DNA from: Chloroflexota bacterium
GTDB lineage: Bacteria > Chloroflexota > Dehalococcoidia > Lucifugimonadales > Lucifugimonadaceae
Length of the DNA stretch: 26,542 nt
Reading direction: 5' to 3'
NCBI GenBank assembly: GCA_030831265.1
Contig: JAURLM010000263.1
Span: 1 to 26,542, forward strand
Position 1 is the stretch's first letter. Each line of letters starts with the position of its first letter. The position numbers and the translations under genes are program-made. Below, one piece after another: positions 1-7,447 of this stretch. Below the pieces are notes generated by a model that saw only the letters and a program-made list of their open reading frames with translations, had not been told where the DNA came from and searched no databases.

Positions 1-1
1 T

Positions 2-442
2 AGTACCATCAACGGGATAGAAGAGCACGTACTCGCACTGGTCTTCCAATGGCCAGAATTGCGAGAGTTTGCGGAGGCGATACCAGCCGAACATTTCCTT
101 GATACTGCGAATCGCGAAATTTTTACCGCATGGGCGAAATTTGCAACTCTCGACGAAATGTTGGAGGCACTCAGTCCTGATCTTGTGGAACTGGTTTCCA
201 GCTTGCAATCCGTCACAATTCCACCTTCGGACCATGCACAGCGAGTTCGTGAAATCACTCAATGTGTTCGTCGATTGAGGGAGCGTTACATTAGAAACCT
301 CCTTACTCTTACAGAGGTGGCTCTCAAGGAACAGGAAGGCCTCCTTGAGACAGAGCAGCGTGAAGAGTTGCGCAACAAGACGCTGGACCCTTCCGATAGT
401 CTGAAAAAAGTTTTCCAAGCCGGCGCCACAGGACGGTTCTAA
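2..442 (+). CDS. dnaG: DNA primase DnaG, C-terminal fragment
   Basis: This is the last 146 codons of a gene that enters from the left edge; the reading frame is open from base 2. The fragment is almost entirely helical and charged, starting near EEHVLALVFQWPEL and continuing through HFLDTANREIFTAW. This is the style of the DnaG C-terminal helicase-interaction domain, which binds the DnaB replicative helicase so that the primase can lay down RNA primers. The catalytic zinc-binding and TOPRIM domains lie outside the window. The stop codon sits one base before the rpoD start, so the two genes are almost certainly cotranscribed, as in the classic dnaG-rpoD macromolecular synthesis operon. The assignment rests partly on this context because the C-terminal domain is poorly conserved. 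Confidence 0.8.
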   Translation, partial: STINGIEEHVLALVFQWPELREFAEAIPAEHFLDTANREIFTAWAKFATLDEMLEALSPDLVELVSSLQSVTIPPSDHAQRVREITQCVRRLRERYIRNLLTLTEVALKEQEGLLETEQREELRNKTLDPSDSLKKVFQAGATGRF

Positions 443-443
443 C

Positions 444-1976
444 ATGCCACGCAGGCCAGTTAACAGTCACGATGATGACGCAGTAGTCGAGGATCTCGCC
501 GATGGTGCCCAACTGTTGCGTATGGGCTTCCAGGCAGCCGGAGAATCGCTGTCCGATGATGACGACGATTCGGAAAACGGCACTACGCTGTTGATGAAAA
601 CTGCTTCAGGAGAGATTGGTGACCTGGAGGGTTGGGACAGCCCGTCTTCGCTATTCGAGCGTGCGCCCCAGGCCCAGGCTCAGCCCGAAGATTCTGAACT
701 GACGGATGACCCGGTGCGGATGTATCTGCGCGAAATTGGGCGCGTTAGTCTGCTAACTGCACAGGATGAGCGTGTTCTCGCCAGAGCAATGGAGTTGCAG
801 CGGCGCCTTGCGGGCATTGAAACCGTATTGACCACGGAAGGTGGTCGGAAGCCGTCCTCTGCCGAGGTATGCAAGGCTGTTCTTGCGGACATTGCCCCAC
901 GGCATGAAGCCGCAGCGGCCATCGGGCGGTTTTCTGGAGTGCCCGGTCCTATTTCACTTGCAGACCTTGTCACGGATACCCAGCTACGAACCCTGATTGA
1001 TGGACCGCACAACGAAGAACTGATCAACTTCGTCTCCGATGCGTTGAACTGTTCGATGGAAGATGCACAGAGCCAAATTGTTGACCTGTCCATAGTGTCC
1101 GGGCTCGTTCCACTTGATGTTCTGGAATCCGTGCATGCAACGCCTGCAGTGTCTGACTTGCAGACCCTGGTTGCAGGCCAGGACTTTGGCCGCCAGTTGC
1201 AGATGTATGAATTCCTGTTCAACTCGCACTTTGCCCGCGTGAGGAACGAGGGTGAGCGATCAGAGAGCCACCTGGCGCAGGCCAACCTGCGGTTGGTAGT
1301 TTCCGTGGCGAAGAAATACATCGGTCGCGGTATGTCGCTCCTTGACCTGATCCAGGAAGGGAACATTGGTCTGATCAGGGCGGTCGAGAAATTCGACTAT
1401 CGCAAGGGTTACAAGTTCAGCACGTATGCCACGTGGTGGATACGTCAGGCTATAACTCGTGCAATTGCTGACCAGGCACGAACGATTCGTATCCCTGTGC
1501 ATATGGTTGAGACGATCAACAAGCTGCTTCGCGTTAGCAGGCGGCTGGTGCAAGAGTACGGTCGTGAGCCAACCAGTGAAGAGATTGGGCGCGACCTTGA
1601 TATGCCACCGGACCGTGTGCGAGAGATCCTGAAAATTTCGCAGGACCCGGTTTCCTTGAGCACACCAATCGGCGAAGAGGAAGACTCTAACCTCGGTGAC
1701 TTCATCGAGGACAAGAACGCGCTCGCCCCGGTTGAGGCTGCAACGTACCGACTCCTGCGTAATCAGGTTGAAGATGTTCTCGACTCGTTGACGCTTCGTG
1801 AACGGCGCGTGCTGCAACTCAGGTTTGGGCTGGAAGACGGTCGTAGCCGCACGCTGGAAGAGGTTGGCCGTGAATTCGGTGTCACGCGTGAGCGCATCCG
1901 CCAGATCGAGGCGAAGGCGCTGCGTAAACTGCGGCACCCGACGCGCTCACGCAAACTCCGAGATTTCCTGGACTAA
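444..1976 (+). CDS. rpoD: Primary RNA polymerase sigma factor (sigma-70, RpoD/SigA)
   Basis: The 510-residue housekeeping sigma factor directs RNA polymerase core to -35/-10 promoters. An acidic N-terminus (about 1-85, with a run of Asp near 38-42) is followed by region 1.2 (about 88-120, DDPVRMYLREIGRVSLLT). A non-conserved insertion of about 150 residues (120-272) comes next. Region 2 (about 273-345) carries the core-binding and -10 melting motifs LDLIQEGNIGLIRAVEKFDY and FSTYATWWIRQAI. Region 3 (about 346-425) follows, then region 4 (about 435-505) with the -35 helix-turn-helix LEEVGREFGVTRERIRQIEA. The ATG at 444 is one base after the dnaG stop, so translational coupling is likely. The gene converges with the next one and their stop codons overlap by four bases. 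Confidence 0.97.
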   Translation: MPRRPVNSHDDDAVVEDLADGAQLLRMGFQAAGESLSDDDDDSENGTTLLMKTASGEIGDLEGWDSPSSLFERAPQAQAQPEDSELTDDPVRMYLREIGRVSLLTAQDERVLARAMELQRRLAGIETVLTTEGGRKPSSAEVCKAVLADIAPRHEAAAAIGRFSGVPGPISLADLVTDTQLRTLIDGPHNEELINFVSDALNCSMEDAQSQIVDLSIVSGLVPLDVLESVHATPAVSDLQTLVAGQDFGRQLQMYEFLFNSHFARVRNEGERSESHLAQANLRLVVSVAKKYIGRGMSLLDLIQEGNIGLIRAVEKFDYRKGYKFSTYATWWIRQAITRAIADQARTIRIPVHMVETINKLLRVSRRLVQEYGREPTSEEIGRDLDMPPDRVREILKISQDPVSLSTPIGEEEDSNLGDFIEDKNALAPVEAATYRLLRNQVEDVLDSLTLRERRVLQLRFGLEDGRSRTLEEVGREFGVTRERIRQIEAKALRKLRHPTRSRKLRDFLD

Positions 1977-3127
1977 TCGCCCCGGAACTGCTTGTCGGCG
2001 TTGGCTCGCAAGTAATCCATGTTCATGGTTATGCCAAGTCCCGGCGCATCCGGCATGAAAAGGCGTCCCTCACGGATGTCCAGTGGCTCCTCAATGAAAA
2101 TGTCGTATGCGTTCAACTTGTAGCGAGCGGTTTCCAGCCGGTAGAAGTTCGGTACCGTCATCATCACATGGGCACCTGCCAGCACGTTGATCGGGCCGCT
2201 GGCGTCATGCGGTGAAACCGGGATGTAATACGCTTCTGCCATCGTCGAAATCTTCTTCAACTCTGATATTCCACCGGTCCACGTCACATCCGGCATGATG
2301 TAGTCCGTAAGATCCTGCTCGAACACCGGGACGAACTCCCAGCGGGTGTGAAGCCTCTCGCCAATCGAGATCGGAATGTTGATTTGCTCGCGGACCTGTT
2401 TGAGGGCGTGGGCACTTTCGACAGGAACCGGCTCTTCCCACCATGCGATCTTGTACTGCTCCACTCTGCGTGCCAGTCTGACTGCGGTTGGCACATCGAA
2501 CCTGCCGTGGGCGTCTATCAGCAGTTCCACATCTGGGCCTGCAGCTTTTCGGATCGCCTCGGTCACCGCTGCACCTTCATCCTCGTTGGCTGCATCCATC
2601 TTTCCAGAGAGATAACCGTTCTTCTCTTCGGCATGGTTCGGGAATGGATCGAATTTGATTGCCTGGTGACCTGATGCCACGATTTCTTTTGTCTGGCGCG
2701 CAGCTTCGTCTGGCCCAATCCCCGGTGATGGGTGTGTGTACAGGTCAATGCTTTCTCTTACTGCTCCACCAAGCAGTTCATGAATTGGACGATTCAGCAC
2801 CTTGCCTCGAATGTCCCAAAGGGCGATGTCGATGCCAGAAATTGCGTTTGCGGATGCCCCGCGTGAGCCCATGTATGTGAAGGCGCGGAATATCTTGTGC
2901 CAGATCTTTTCGATGTACTGGGGATCCTCTCCAGCAATCAGATCGCCCAACTGTTGTAGTACAGCGCACACTGCCCTGTTAGCTACGGAGTAGGTAGATG
3001 TGACTTCACCCCAACCGGTAATACCTTCGTCCGTGTTGACCTCGACGAAGATGTACTCGCCTTTGCGTCCATCACGGTATGCGGCAGGAGCGTGGAGTAG
3101 CCACGGGGTGACTGCTGTGATCTTCAA
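1973..3127 (-). CDS. Mandelate racemase/muconate lactonizing enzyme family protein (enolase superfamily)
   Basis: The 384-residue enzyme has an N-terminal capping domain (about 1-125) followed by a TIM-barrel. Visible active-site elements are K158 (AIKFDPFPN), metal ligands D205 (LLIDAHGRFD), E231 or E232 (WWEEPV) and E257 (SIGERL), and a D280/H307 dyad (PDVTWTGG and SPHDASGP). Family chemistry is Mg2+-assisted abstraction of a proton alpha to a carboxylate, usually leading to sugar-acid dehydration or racemisation. The His-Asp dyad fits the MR/dehydratase subgroup better than the muconate cycloisomerase subgroup. The substrate cannot be read from the sequence. No sugar transporter or aldonate pathway gene is adjacent, so it appears to be a single-gene unit, divergent from the Fpg-like gene. 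Confidence 0.9.
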   Translation of the reverse strand: MKITAVTPWLLHAPAAYRDGRKGEYIFVEVNTDEGITGWGEVTSTYSVANRAVCAVLQQLGDLIAGEDPQYIEKIWHKIFRAFTYMGSRGASANAISGIDIALWDIRGKVLNRPIHELLGGAVRESIDLYTHPSPGIGPDEAARQTKEIVASGHQAIKFDPFPNHAEEKNGYLSGKMDAANEDEGAAVTEAIRKAAGPDVELLIDAHGRFDVPTAVRLARRVEQYKIAWWEEPVPVESAHALKQVREQINIPISIGERLHTRWEFVPVFEQDLTDYIMPDVTWTGGISELKKISTMAEAYYIPVSPHDASGPINVLAGAHVMMTVPNFYRLETARYKLNAYDIFIEEPLDIREGRLFMPDAPGLGITMNMDYLRANADKQFRGD

Positions 3128-3249
3128 GATTCTGTCTTTCTGTTCTGCTGAGTGAGTTTGGTTTGCCAGTTAGAAGTGCGAAATGAATTGTACGGGATAA
3201 CGGGTGATTCACTGGTTCACGTTAGAATATCGGCGTGAGGGAGGCGGTA

Positions 3250-4074
3250 ATGCCTGAAGCCCCGGACCTGTTCGTTATACGAGAGTTTCTTGAGCCGCGT
3301 TTGTCGGGTAGAACGATAATTGGCGCGACTGAACGGAAACCTCTTGTGCTCCGTAACATGGTCGGACAGCAATTTATAGATGACATCACGGGCCGAAAGT
3401 TCACGGCCGTACAGCGTAAAGGCAAACTTCTGTTGCTTTCGCTCGGAGACGAACGGCTACTTGTCATCAGCCCGATGCTCACCGGTGGACTGCATTACAG
3501 CATACCGTCTGACCGCATGGCAGCTTCTACGATCCTGACATTTGACCTCGATGATGGTCACCAGCTTCGGTATTTTGACCAAAAGCGTATGGGACAGGTG
3601 TACTACCTGCGACGTGATCAGTTGGGGGAGATAGTCAGGCTGGAGAACCAGGGGCCAGACGTTATCGATGAACCGCTGGACTTCGAAGAATTTGTCGCAG
3701 CGCTGAAATCGTATCGAGGTGAAATCAAGGGAATCCTGACGCGTGGGTAGCTGGTTTCAGGCATTGGTAACGCGTATGCGGATGAGATTCTTTTCGCTGC
3801 AGGAATATTCCCATTCAGAAAGAAGACACGACTCAACGAACAAGAATTACGGCATCTTCATGCCGCGGTGTATGGCGTAACCCGAGATGCGGTTGATGTT
3901 CTGAAGGAAAAGGTTGGCGAAGACATACATCGGAAGGTTCGTGACTTCCTTAAGGTTCACGGCAAAGGCGGTGAGTCGTGTCCTCGTTGTGGAACGAACA
4001 TCAGTGCAATCAAGGCGAATCGACGCGAGACGAATTTCTGTCGTAACTGTCAACCGGGTACTATGTTTGACTAA
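3250..4074 (+). pseudogene. Fpg/Nei-family DNA glycosylase interrupted by an in-frame TAG
   Basis: Read through one TAG at 3748-3750, this frame encodes a complete glycosylase/AP lyase of about 274 residues for excision of oxidised bases. The start is set by the catalytic N-terminus. ATG 3250 gives M-P2-E3, where Pro2 is the nucleophile after Met removal, and GGAGG lies just upstream. The GTG at 3235 would bury Pro2. K59 (RKGKLLLL) matches the conserved lysine of the N-terminal domain. After the TAG (codon 167) the same frame continues with SGIGNAYADEILFAAGIFP, the helix-two-turn-helix signature. It ends in a CX2CX16CX2C zinc finger (C244, C247, C264, C267). There is no frameshift and no second lesion. 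The stop replaces a residue just before the GIGN loop, where E. coli Fpg has Lys. It may be a recent nonsense mutation, a sequencing error, or a readthrough site. Confidence 0.85.
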
Positions 4075-4155
4075 CACTCACCCGGAACCGTGTGAGGATA
4101 CGTAAGGGTATGGTCAATTGCGTGGCGTCCCTCACAGTTGTGACTTTTGTATGGA

Positions 4156-4184
4156 TTGGCGAGCGTGTTCACCGCTGTTAGCAT
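4156..4184 (+). promoter_or_regulatory. Candidate sigma-70 promoter for the 4248 gene
   Basis: TTGGCG (4156-4161) and TAGCAT (4179-4184) are separated by exactly 17 bases. Each matches the -35 and -10 consensus at four of six positions. The expected transcription start would be near 4191, the first base of the inverted repeat described next. The element was recognised by eye only. Confidence 0.35.
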
Positions 4185-4190
4185 CGAATT

Positions 4191-4229
4191 GTTATGCCGG
4201 GTGGTGAATGAAAGACTGCGTGGCATAAC
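4191..4229. repeat. Inverted repeat with perfect 8-bp arms
   Basis: GTTATGCC (4191-4198) and GGCATAAC (4222-4229) are perfect inverted copies with a 23-base spacer. There is no T-tract, so this is not a typical intrinsic terminator. It starts at the predicted transcription start of the 4248 gene and could be an operator or a 5'-UTR hairpin. The rest of the roughly 170-base gap after the glycosylase holds nothing else I recognise. Confidence 0.5.
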
Positions 4230-4247
4230 GGACAGGACTCCGGGTAT

Positions 4248-4610
4248 TTGGAAACAGCTTTTACATCGCTAGAACTGGCAGCGCTCATTAGAGACATTGC
4301 CATCACCACTTTCCTGGTGGTCGGGGCTATCGCGTTGTTGGTTGGACTTGGCCTGGGTATTGCTATGTACCGCAAGGCGAAGGGCATTGTTGACCGTGTC
4401 GATAATGGCGTTAAACGTGTTGAAGACCTGATGGAGACTATTGATTCCACCGCGTCGACGGTCAAAAGGACTGCGTCATCGGTGAACCAGGGTATGCGTG
4501 CGGGTGCGTATGCAAGGTCTGCTGTGGGGTCAATGTTTGGTCGTCGGAAAGCCGAATCGGCTGAGGATGGCCAGCACGAAAAGAGCGACAAGGGCGAATC
4601 AGGGAAATAG
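4248..4610 (+). CDS. Small single-pass membrane protein of unknown function (DUF948-like)
   Basis: The 120-residue protein has a strongly hydrophobic segment (about 18-40, TTFLVVGAIALLVGLGLGIA). A helical, charged stretch with heptad-like spacing follows (about 44-80, KAKGIVDRVDNGVKRVEDLM), then a hydrophilic Glu/Lys-rich tail. This matches membrane-anchored coiled-coil proteins of the DUF948 type, but I assign no function. The start is TTG 4248, the only start codon after the in-frame stop at 4209, with AGGA about ten bases upstream. It is followed after 47 bases by a YtxH-like gene on the same strand. The pairing suggests a shared envelope or stress role, which is inference. Confidence 0.7.
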   Translation: METAFTSLELAALIRDIAITTFLVVGAIALLVGLGLGIAMYRKAKGIVDRVDNGVKRVEDLMETIDSTASTVKRTASSVNQGMRAGAYARSAVGSMFGRRKAESAEDGQHEKSDKGESGK

Positions 4611-4657
4611 TTCTGATCCAGGTATGTCCTGGGTGATTTTTCGACTGGAGACTGCAG

Positions 4658-4924
4658 ATGGCAGATAAAGAACAACAGTCCGGTGCCGGGTTCCTTTCAG
4701 GCGTTGTTGTTGGCGGGATCGTCGGGTTTCTCACCGGTATGGTGATGGCACCACGGTCTGGTGATGAAACACGGTCAATGTTTTCCGAGCGTGGCCAGGA
4801 GCTAAGGGACAAGGCAGACGAACTGTTTGCCGCGGCGCGCGAACGTATGGCTGCGATGTCACCAGAGCGTGGTCGGCGGCCTGAGTACCCTTACGATGAC
4901 CTGGATTTTGACGAGGACCTGTAG
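4658..4924 (+). CDS. YtxH domain-containing protein
   Basis: The 88-residue protein begins with a polar stretch followed by a glycine-rich hydrophobic helix (about 10-31, GFLSGVVVGGIVGFLTGMVM). It then has the APRSGDETR motif typical of the YtxH/gas-vesicle-like family (APKSGKETR in many homologues), an amphipathic helix, and an acidic C-terminus. GGAG lies about ten bases before the ATG. Family members are small membrane-associated proteins often linked to general stress in Bacillus, but their biochemical role is not established. It converges on pheA with only 13 bases between stop codons and no obvious terminator hairpin. Confidence 0.85.
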   Translation: MADKEQQSGAGFLSGVVVGGIVGFLTGMVMAPRSGDETRSMFSERGQELRDKADELFAAARERMAAMSPERGRRPEYPYDDLDFDEDL

Positions 4925-4937
4925 GGTCAGAGTTGAT

Positions 4938-5777
4938 CTATACGGTCGGCGCCGGTGCTTTCGGATATGACCCAAGCACTTTGAACATTGCCGTGTGTTG
5001 CTGCAGCAGTTGGAAAACTGTCTGCACGTTCTCATCTGTTTCGTGTCCATCGAAGTCGACCAGGAAATAGTAGACGCCCATCTTCGCTCCGGTCGGCCTC
5101 GACTCGATCTTGGTCAGATTTATTCCCATGTCAGCGAATGGTTTGAGCGCAGCGTAGACCAGCCCCGGCGCATCTTCACGATCGAAGTCAAACACGATGG
5201 ACGTTTTGTCCCGGCCACTGCGTTCGGGTGCTTGCCTGCCGAGGACGACAAACCGTGTGACGTTGTTCTTACGGTCCTCCACTCCTTGCTGAATGACTTT
5301 CATCCCGTGCAATAGGGCAGCCTGCTCAGGGCCAAGAGCGGCCACGCTTCCGTCTGAACCTTTCAGGCTGGCTATTGCACCCGCTGTTGAATCAAAAGGC
5401 TCCAGCGTGGCGTTGGGCAACGTTTGATGGAGAAATCTCCTGCACTGTCCCAGCGCTTCAGCCTTCGACCGAACCCGGCGAATGTTCGTTGTGTCGGTAC
5501 CTTCAGGGGCTATCAGGCAGATGTGAATAGGAAGCAGCAACTCGCCGGTGATGCGTGCGCGTTGTGCACCTATCAAGGCGTCAACGATGTCGTTAATTGA
5601 CCCGGCAATACTGTTTTCGATGGGTGCAACGCCTTCATCGACGGTGCCTCGGTCAACGGCTGCCACAACATCAGGCAGAGAAGCACATGCGACGAGATCT
5701 GCGCCGGGGGCATACAGTTTTGCAGCCTCTTCGGTGTAAGTACCGGCAGGTCCCAGGAATGCAACGCTCTTTGCCAC
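4938..5777 (-). CDS. pheA: Prephenate dehydratase with C-terminal ACT domain
   Basis: The enzyme converts prephenate to phenylpyruvate in phenylalanine biosynthesis. The N-terminal catalytic domain shows FLGPAGTYTEEAA (7-19), PIENSIAGSIND (52-63) and the catalytic TRF (T174-R175-F176). The ACT domain (about 192-270) carries the ESRP phenylalanine-binding motif (225-228), so feedback inhibition by phenylalanine is expected. No chorismate mutase domain is present. I use GTG 5777, not the upstream ATG 5807. It gives the canonical MAKSVAFLGPAG start, lies two bases after the preceding stop, and has a GGAGTTGAGG-type ribosome site at the end of that gene. The gene is the last of a run otherwise devoted to potassium uptake, so it is probably cotranscribed and translationally coupled. 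Confidence 0.95.
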   Translation of the reverse strand: MAKSVAFLGPAGTYTEEAAKLYAPGADLVACASLPDVVAAVDRGTVDEGVAPIENSIAGSINDIVDALIGAQRARITGELLLPIHICLIAPEGTDTTNIRRVRSKAEALGQCRRFLHQTLPNATLEPFDSTAGAIASLKGSDGSVAALGPEQAALLHGMKVIQQGVEDRKNNVTRFVVLGRQAPERSGRDKTSIVFDFDREDAPGLVYAALKPFADMGINLTKIESRPTGAKMGVYYFLVDFDGHETDENVQTVFQLLQQHTAMFKVLGSYPKAPAPTV

Positions 5778-5779
5778 GA

Positions 5780-6445
5780 TTACCTCAACTCCGTCAACGT
5801 CTCCCATAGTGCCTCTGTTGACTCAACAGGGGAGACGGCAATGATTTCATCTTCGGCTTCGATAATCGTGTCATCTTTCGGGTCTTCAGTGCGGCCCGCG
5901 CTTGAGATGATTAGATTCATGTGTACGCCGTACGGAACCTGCAAATCTCGTAACGGCTTTCCAACTACAACAGCGCCCTCCGGAACTTTTATGCCGACGA
6001 TCTCAAGTCCACGGCCCTTGATTGGCATTAGCCGAACCAACGGATGCGCCGGTAGCGAACCTGAGAGGTTGGCTATGACGAGATCCGTCGTGCTGACAAC
6101 AATGTCGACCCCCGCCTGTTCGAATAGTTCCGCGTTTTCCTGGAGGTTGACTATCGAAATAGTGCGGTTGACCTTGAACATGTTCTTTGCAAGCAAGCAT
6201 GCCGCAAGGTTGTCTGCATCATTCCCGGTGGTCGCAATGAATATGTCTGCCCGTGCCGCACCGGTCTTTTGCAGGGTGCGTGATGACGTTGCATCGCCGT
6301 CAATAACGATGCTTCCAAGCTTGCTGCGTACAGTGTCAGCATTCTGTCGGTTTGGCTCGATAGCCAGCACCTCATGGCCGGTGGAGACAATCGATGAAAT
6401 CAAAGGAAGGCCGACGGTGCCGGCTCCCATCACAAGAACGTACAT
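5780..6445 (-). CDS. TrkA/KtrA-type RCK protein (RCK_N + RCK_C)
   Basis: The 221-residue cytosolic regulatory subunit of a potassium-uptake channel has a Rossmann RCK_N domain with GAGTVG near residues 7-12 and an acidic residue ending beta-2 (AIEPN). These features indicate nucleotide (NAD(H) or ATP/ADP) binding. The C-terminal RCK_C/TrkA_C domain (about 140-215) includes GKPLRDLQVPYGV. The ATG is one base after the stop of the RCK_N-only gene upstream, and its own stop is two bases before pheA. The tight packing argues for a single transcript from trkH downwards. It is one of three RCK-type proteins in the cluster and differs clearly in sequence from the copy at 7448-8116. Confidence 0.9.
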   Translation of the reverse strand: MYVLVMGAGTVGLPLISSIVSTGHEVLAIEPNRQNADTVRSKLGSIVIDGDATSSRTLQKTGAARADIFIATTGNDADNLAACLLAKNMFKVNRTISIVNLQENAELFEQAGVDIVVSTTDLVIANLSGSLPAHPLVRLMPIKGRGLEIVGIKVPEGAVVVGKPLRDLQVPYGVHMNLIISSAGRTEDPKDDTIIEAEDEIIAVSPVESTEALWETLTELR

Positions 6446-6446
6446 A

Positions 6447-6893
6447 TCACTCTCCGCTGCGGGATGGAGATTGTTCCTGCAGAACCTGCGGGATGTTGGC
6501 GATCACGCTGTCTGCCGAAAGGCGAGCCGGGTTGACGCAGGCCACACCTTGCGACTCAAAGACGCTGGTCAGGTCACCACTCCATACAGTGGCGACTACG
6601 GTCATCACACGGTACGTGATTTTGGCTTTTAGCGCGGCGAGCCCATTGATGTTGTCGTTTCCGGTAAGCGCAGCGAACAGAATCGCATCCCTGATCCCGG
6701 CGGACTCCATCATGGAATCCCGAGTGCCGTCCCCTTCGAGCAACGATATAACCCCGCTCTCGACGTGGTTGTGTGGAAGTGGAGCCGCGTTGGTCACGTC
6801 GATATCAATCACGGTCACTTTGTGACCTGCGTTTGCGAGCGAGGTGGCTAGCATTGCCCCTGTTCGTCCTGCCCCAAGTATGATCGCATTCAT
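6447..6893 (-). CDS. Short RCK_N-only (TrkA_N domain) protein
   Basis: The 148-residue protein has a Rossmann nucleotide-binding domain with GAGRTG at about 7-12 and VIDIDV at the end of beta-2. There is no RCK_C domain. After about residue 125 only a short polar tail remains (LQEQSPSRSGE). The stop and the next gene's ATG are separated by one base, so truncation at a frameshift is unlikely. I saw no RCK_C-like sequence continuing in another frame. It may dimerise with the full-length RCK proteins of this cluster, because TrkA_N domains assemble into rings. That is inference from family behaviour. Confidence 0.85.
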   Translation of the reverse strand: MNAIILGAGRTGAMLATSLANAGHKVTVIDIDVTNAAPLPHNHVESGVISLLEGDGTRDSMMESAGIRDAILFAALTGNDNINGLAALKAKITYRVMTVVATVWSGDLTSVFESQGVACVNPARLSADSVIANIPQVLQEQSPSRSGE

Positions 6894-6921
6894 CTAGCGG
6901 AGTTTCTCCTGCACCGAGGCG

Positions 6922-7404
6922 TCATTTCCCCGAGGTAGATCCTGATCGTCCGAGTAGTGGCCTACGTTCGGGTCTTGCACCTGCGATTTCTTCTCGGATG
7001 AGGATAACGTTACACGCAGCGTACTCAAGGATGTATGGGATATCCGTGCCCAGTGAGAACTTGTTGTGAGTACGGGGATAGGCTGTGCTGATTACAACGG
7101 CGTCGATGTCACGAACAGCTGCCTCATGAACCACAGCTGGCCCAATCTCACGTGCCTGGAGCATCTCACCTTCAATTACGTTGCGCTGTAGATTGGCGGC
7201 CAACTCAGCTTCAGCAAGAATTTCTTCCGCTTTTTCCACTTCTTCTGGCAACTCTGCGTCGAGGTATTCTGAGCGTTCAACCTGGATCACGTACAGGATT
7301 ATCAGCCTCCCGCGGTTTTCCCTTACCAGTGCAGCGGCGTGGCTCACGGCGGTCTTGTCTGAGGGTTGTCCCGTGACGAGGACCAGTACCTTGTTGAACT
7401 GCAT
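6922..7404 (-). CDS. Universal stress protein (UspA) family protein
   Basis: The 160-residue alpha/beta protein begins with FNKVLVLVTGQPSDKTAVSHAAAL and LIILYVI, and ends with FSLGTDIPYILEYAACNVILI, matching the Usp fold. The ATP-binding signature of UspA proteins (G-x2-G-x9-G-S/T) is incomplete, with only the LGTDIPYILEYA part recognisable. The protein may therefore not bind ATP in the usual way. It lies inside a potassium-transport cluster, 28 bases before the RCK_N-only gene. A regulatory role in potassium homeostasis is plausible, since Usp domains occur with several ion transporters, but this is inferred. Confidence 0.85.
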   Translation of the reverse strand: MQFNKVLVLVTGQPSDKTAVSHAAALVRENRGRLIILYVIQVERSEYLDAELPEEVEKAEEILAEAELAANLQRNVIEGEMLQAREIGPAVVHEAAVRDIDAVVISTAYPRTHNKFSLGTDIPYILEYAACNVILIREEIAGARPERRPLLGRSGSTSGK

Positions 7405-7447
7405 GTTTGTCCCGGATGCTCACATTCTGGCTGAAACGCCGAATGGG

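Noticed and set aside
1260..1937. Long minus-strand open frame opposite rpoD (and a similar one at 680-1366).
   Set aside because: These lie wholly antisense to a highly conserved sigma factor, and their proteins show no recognisable domains; they are shadows of the codon pattern.
3235..3249. GTG 3235 as the glycosylase start.
   Set aside because: Fpg/Nei enzymes need Pro2 exposed after Met removal. ATG 3250 gives M-P-E, and the ribosome site overlaps the 3235-3249 segment.
5778..5807. ATG 5807 as the pheA start.
   Set aside because: It would overlap the upstream trkA-like gene by 28 bases and add ten unconserved residues. GTG 5777 gives the family-typical N-terminus and has a ribosome site.
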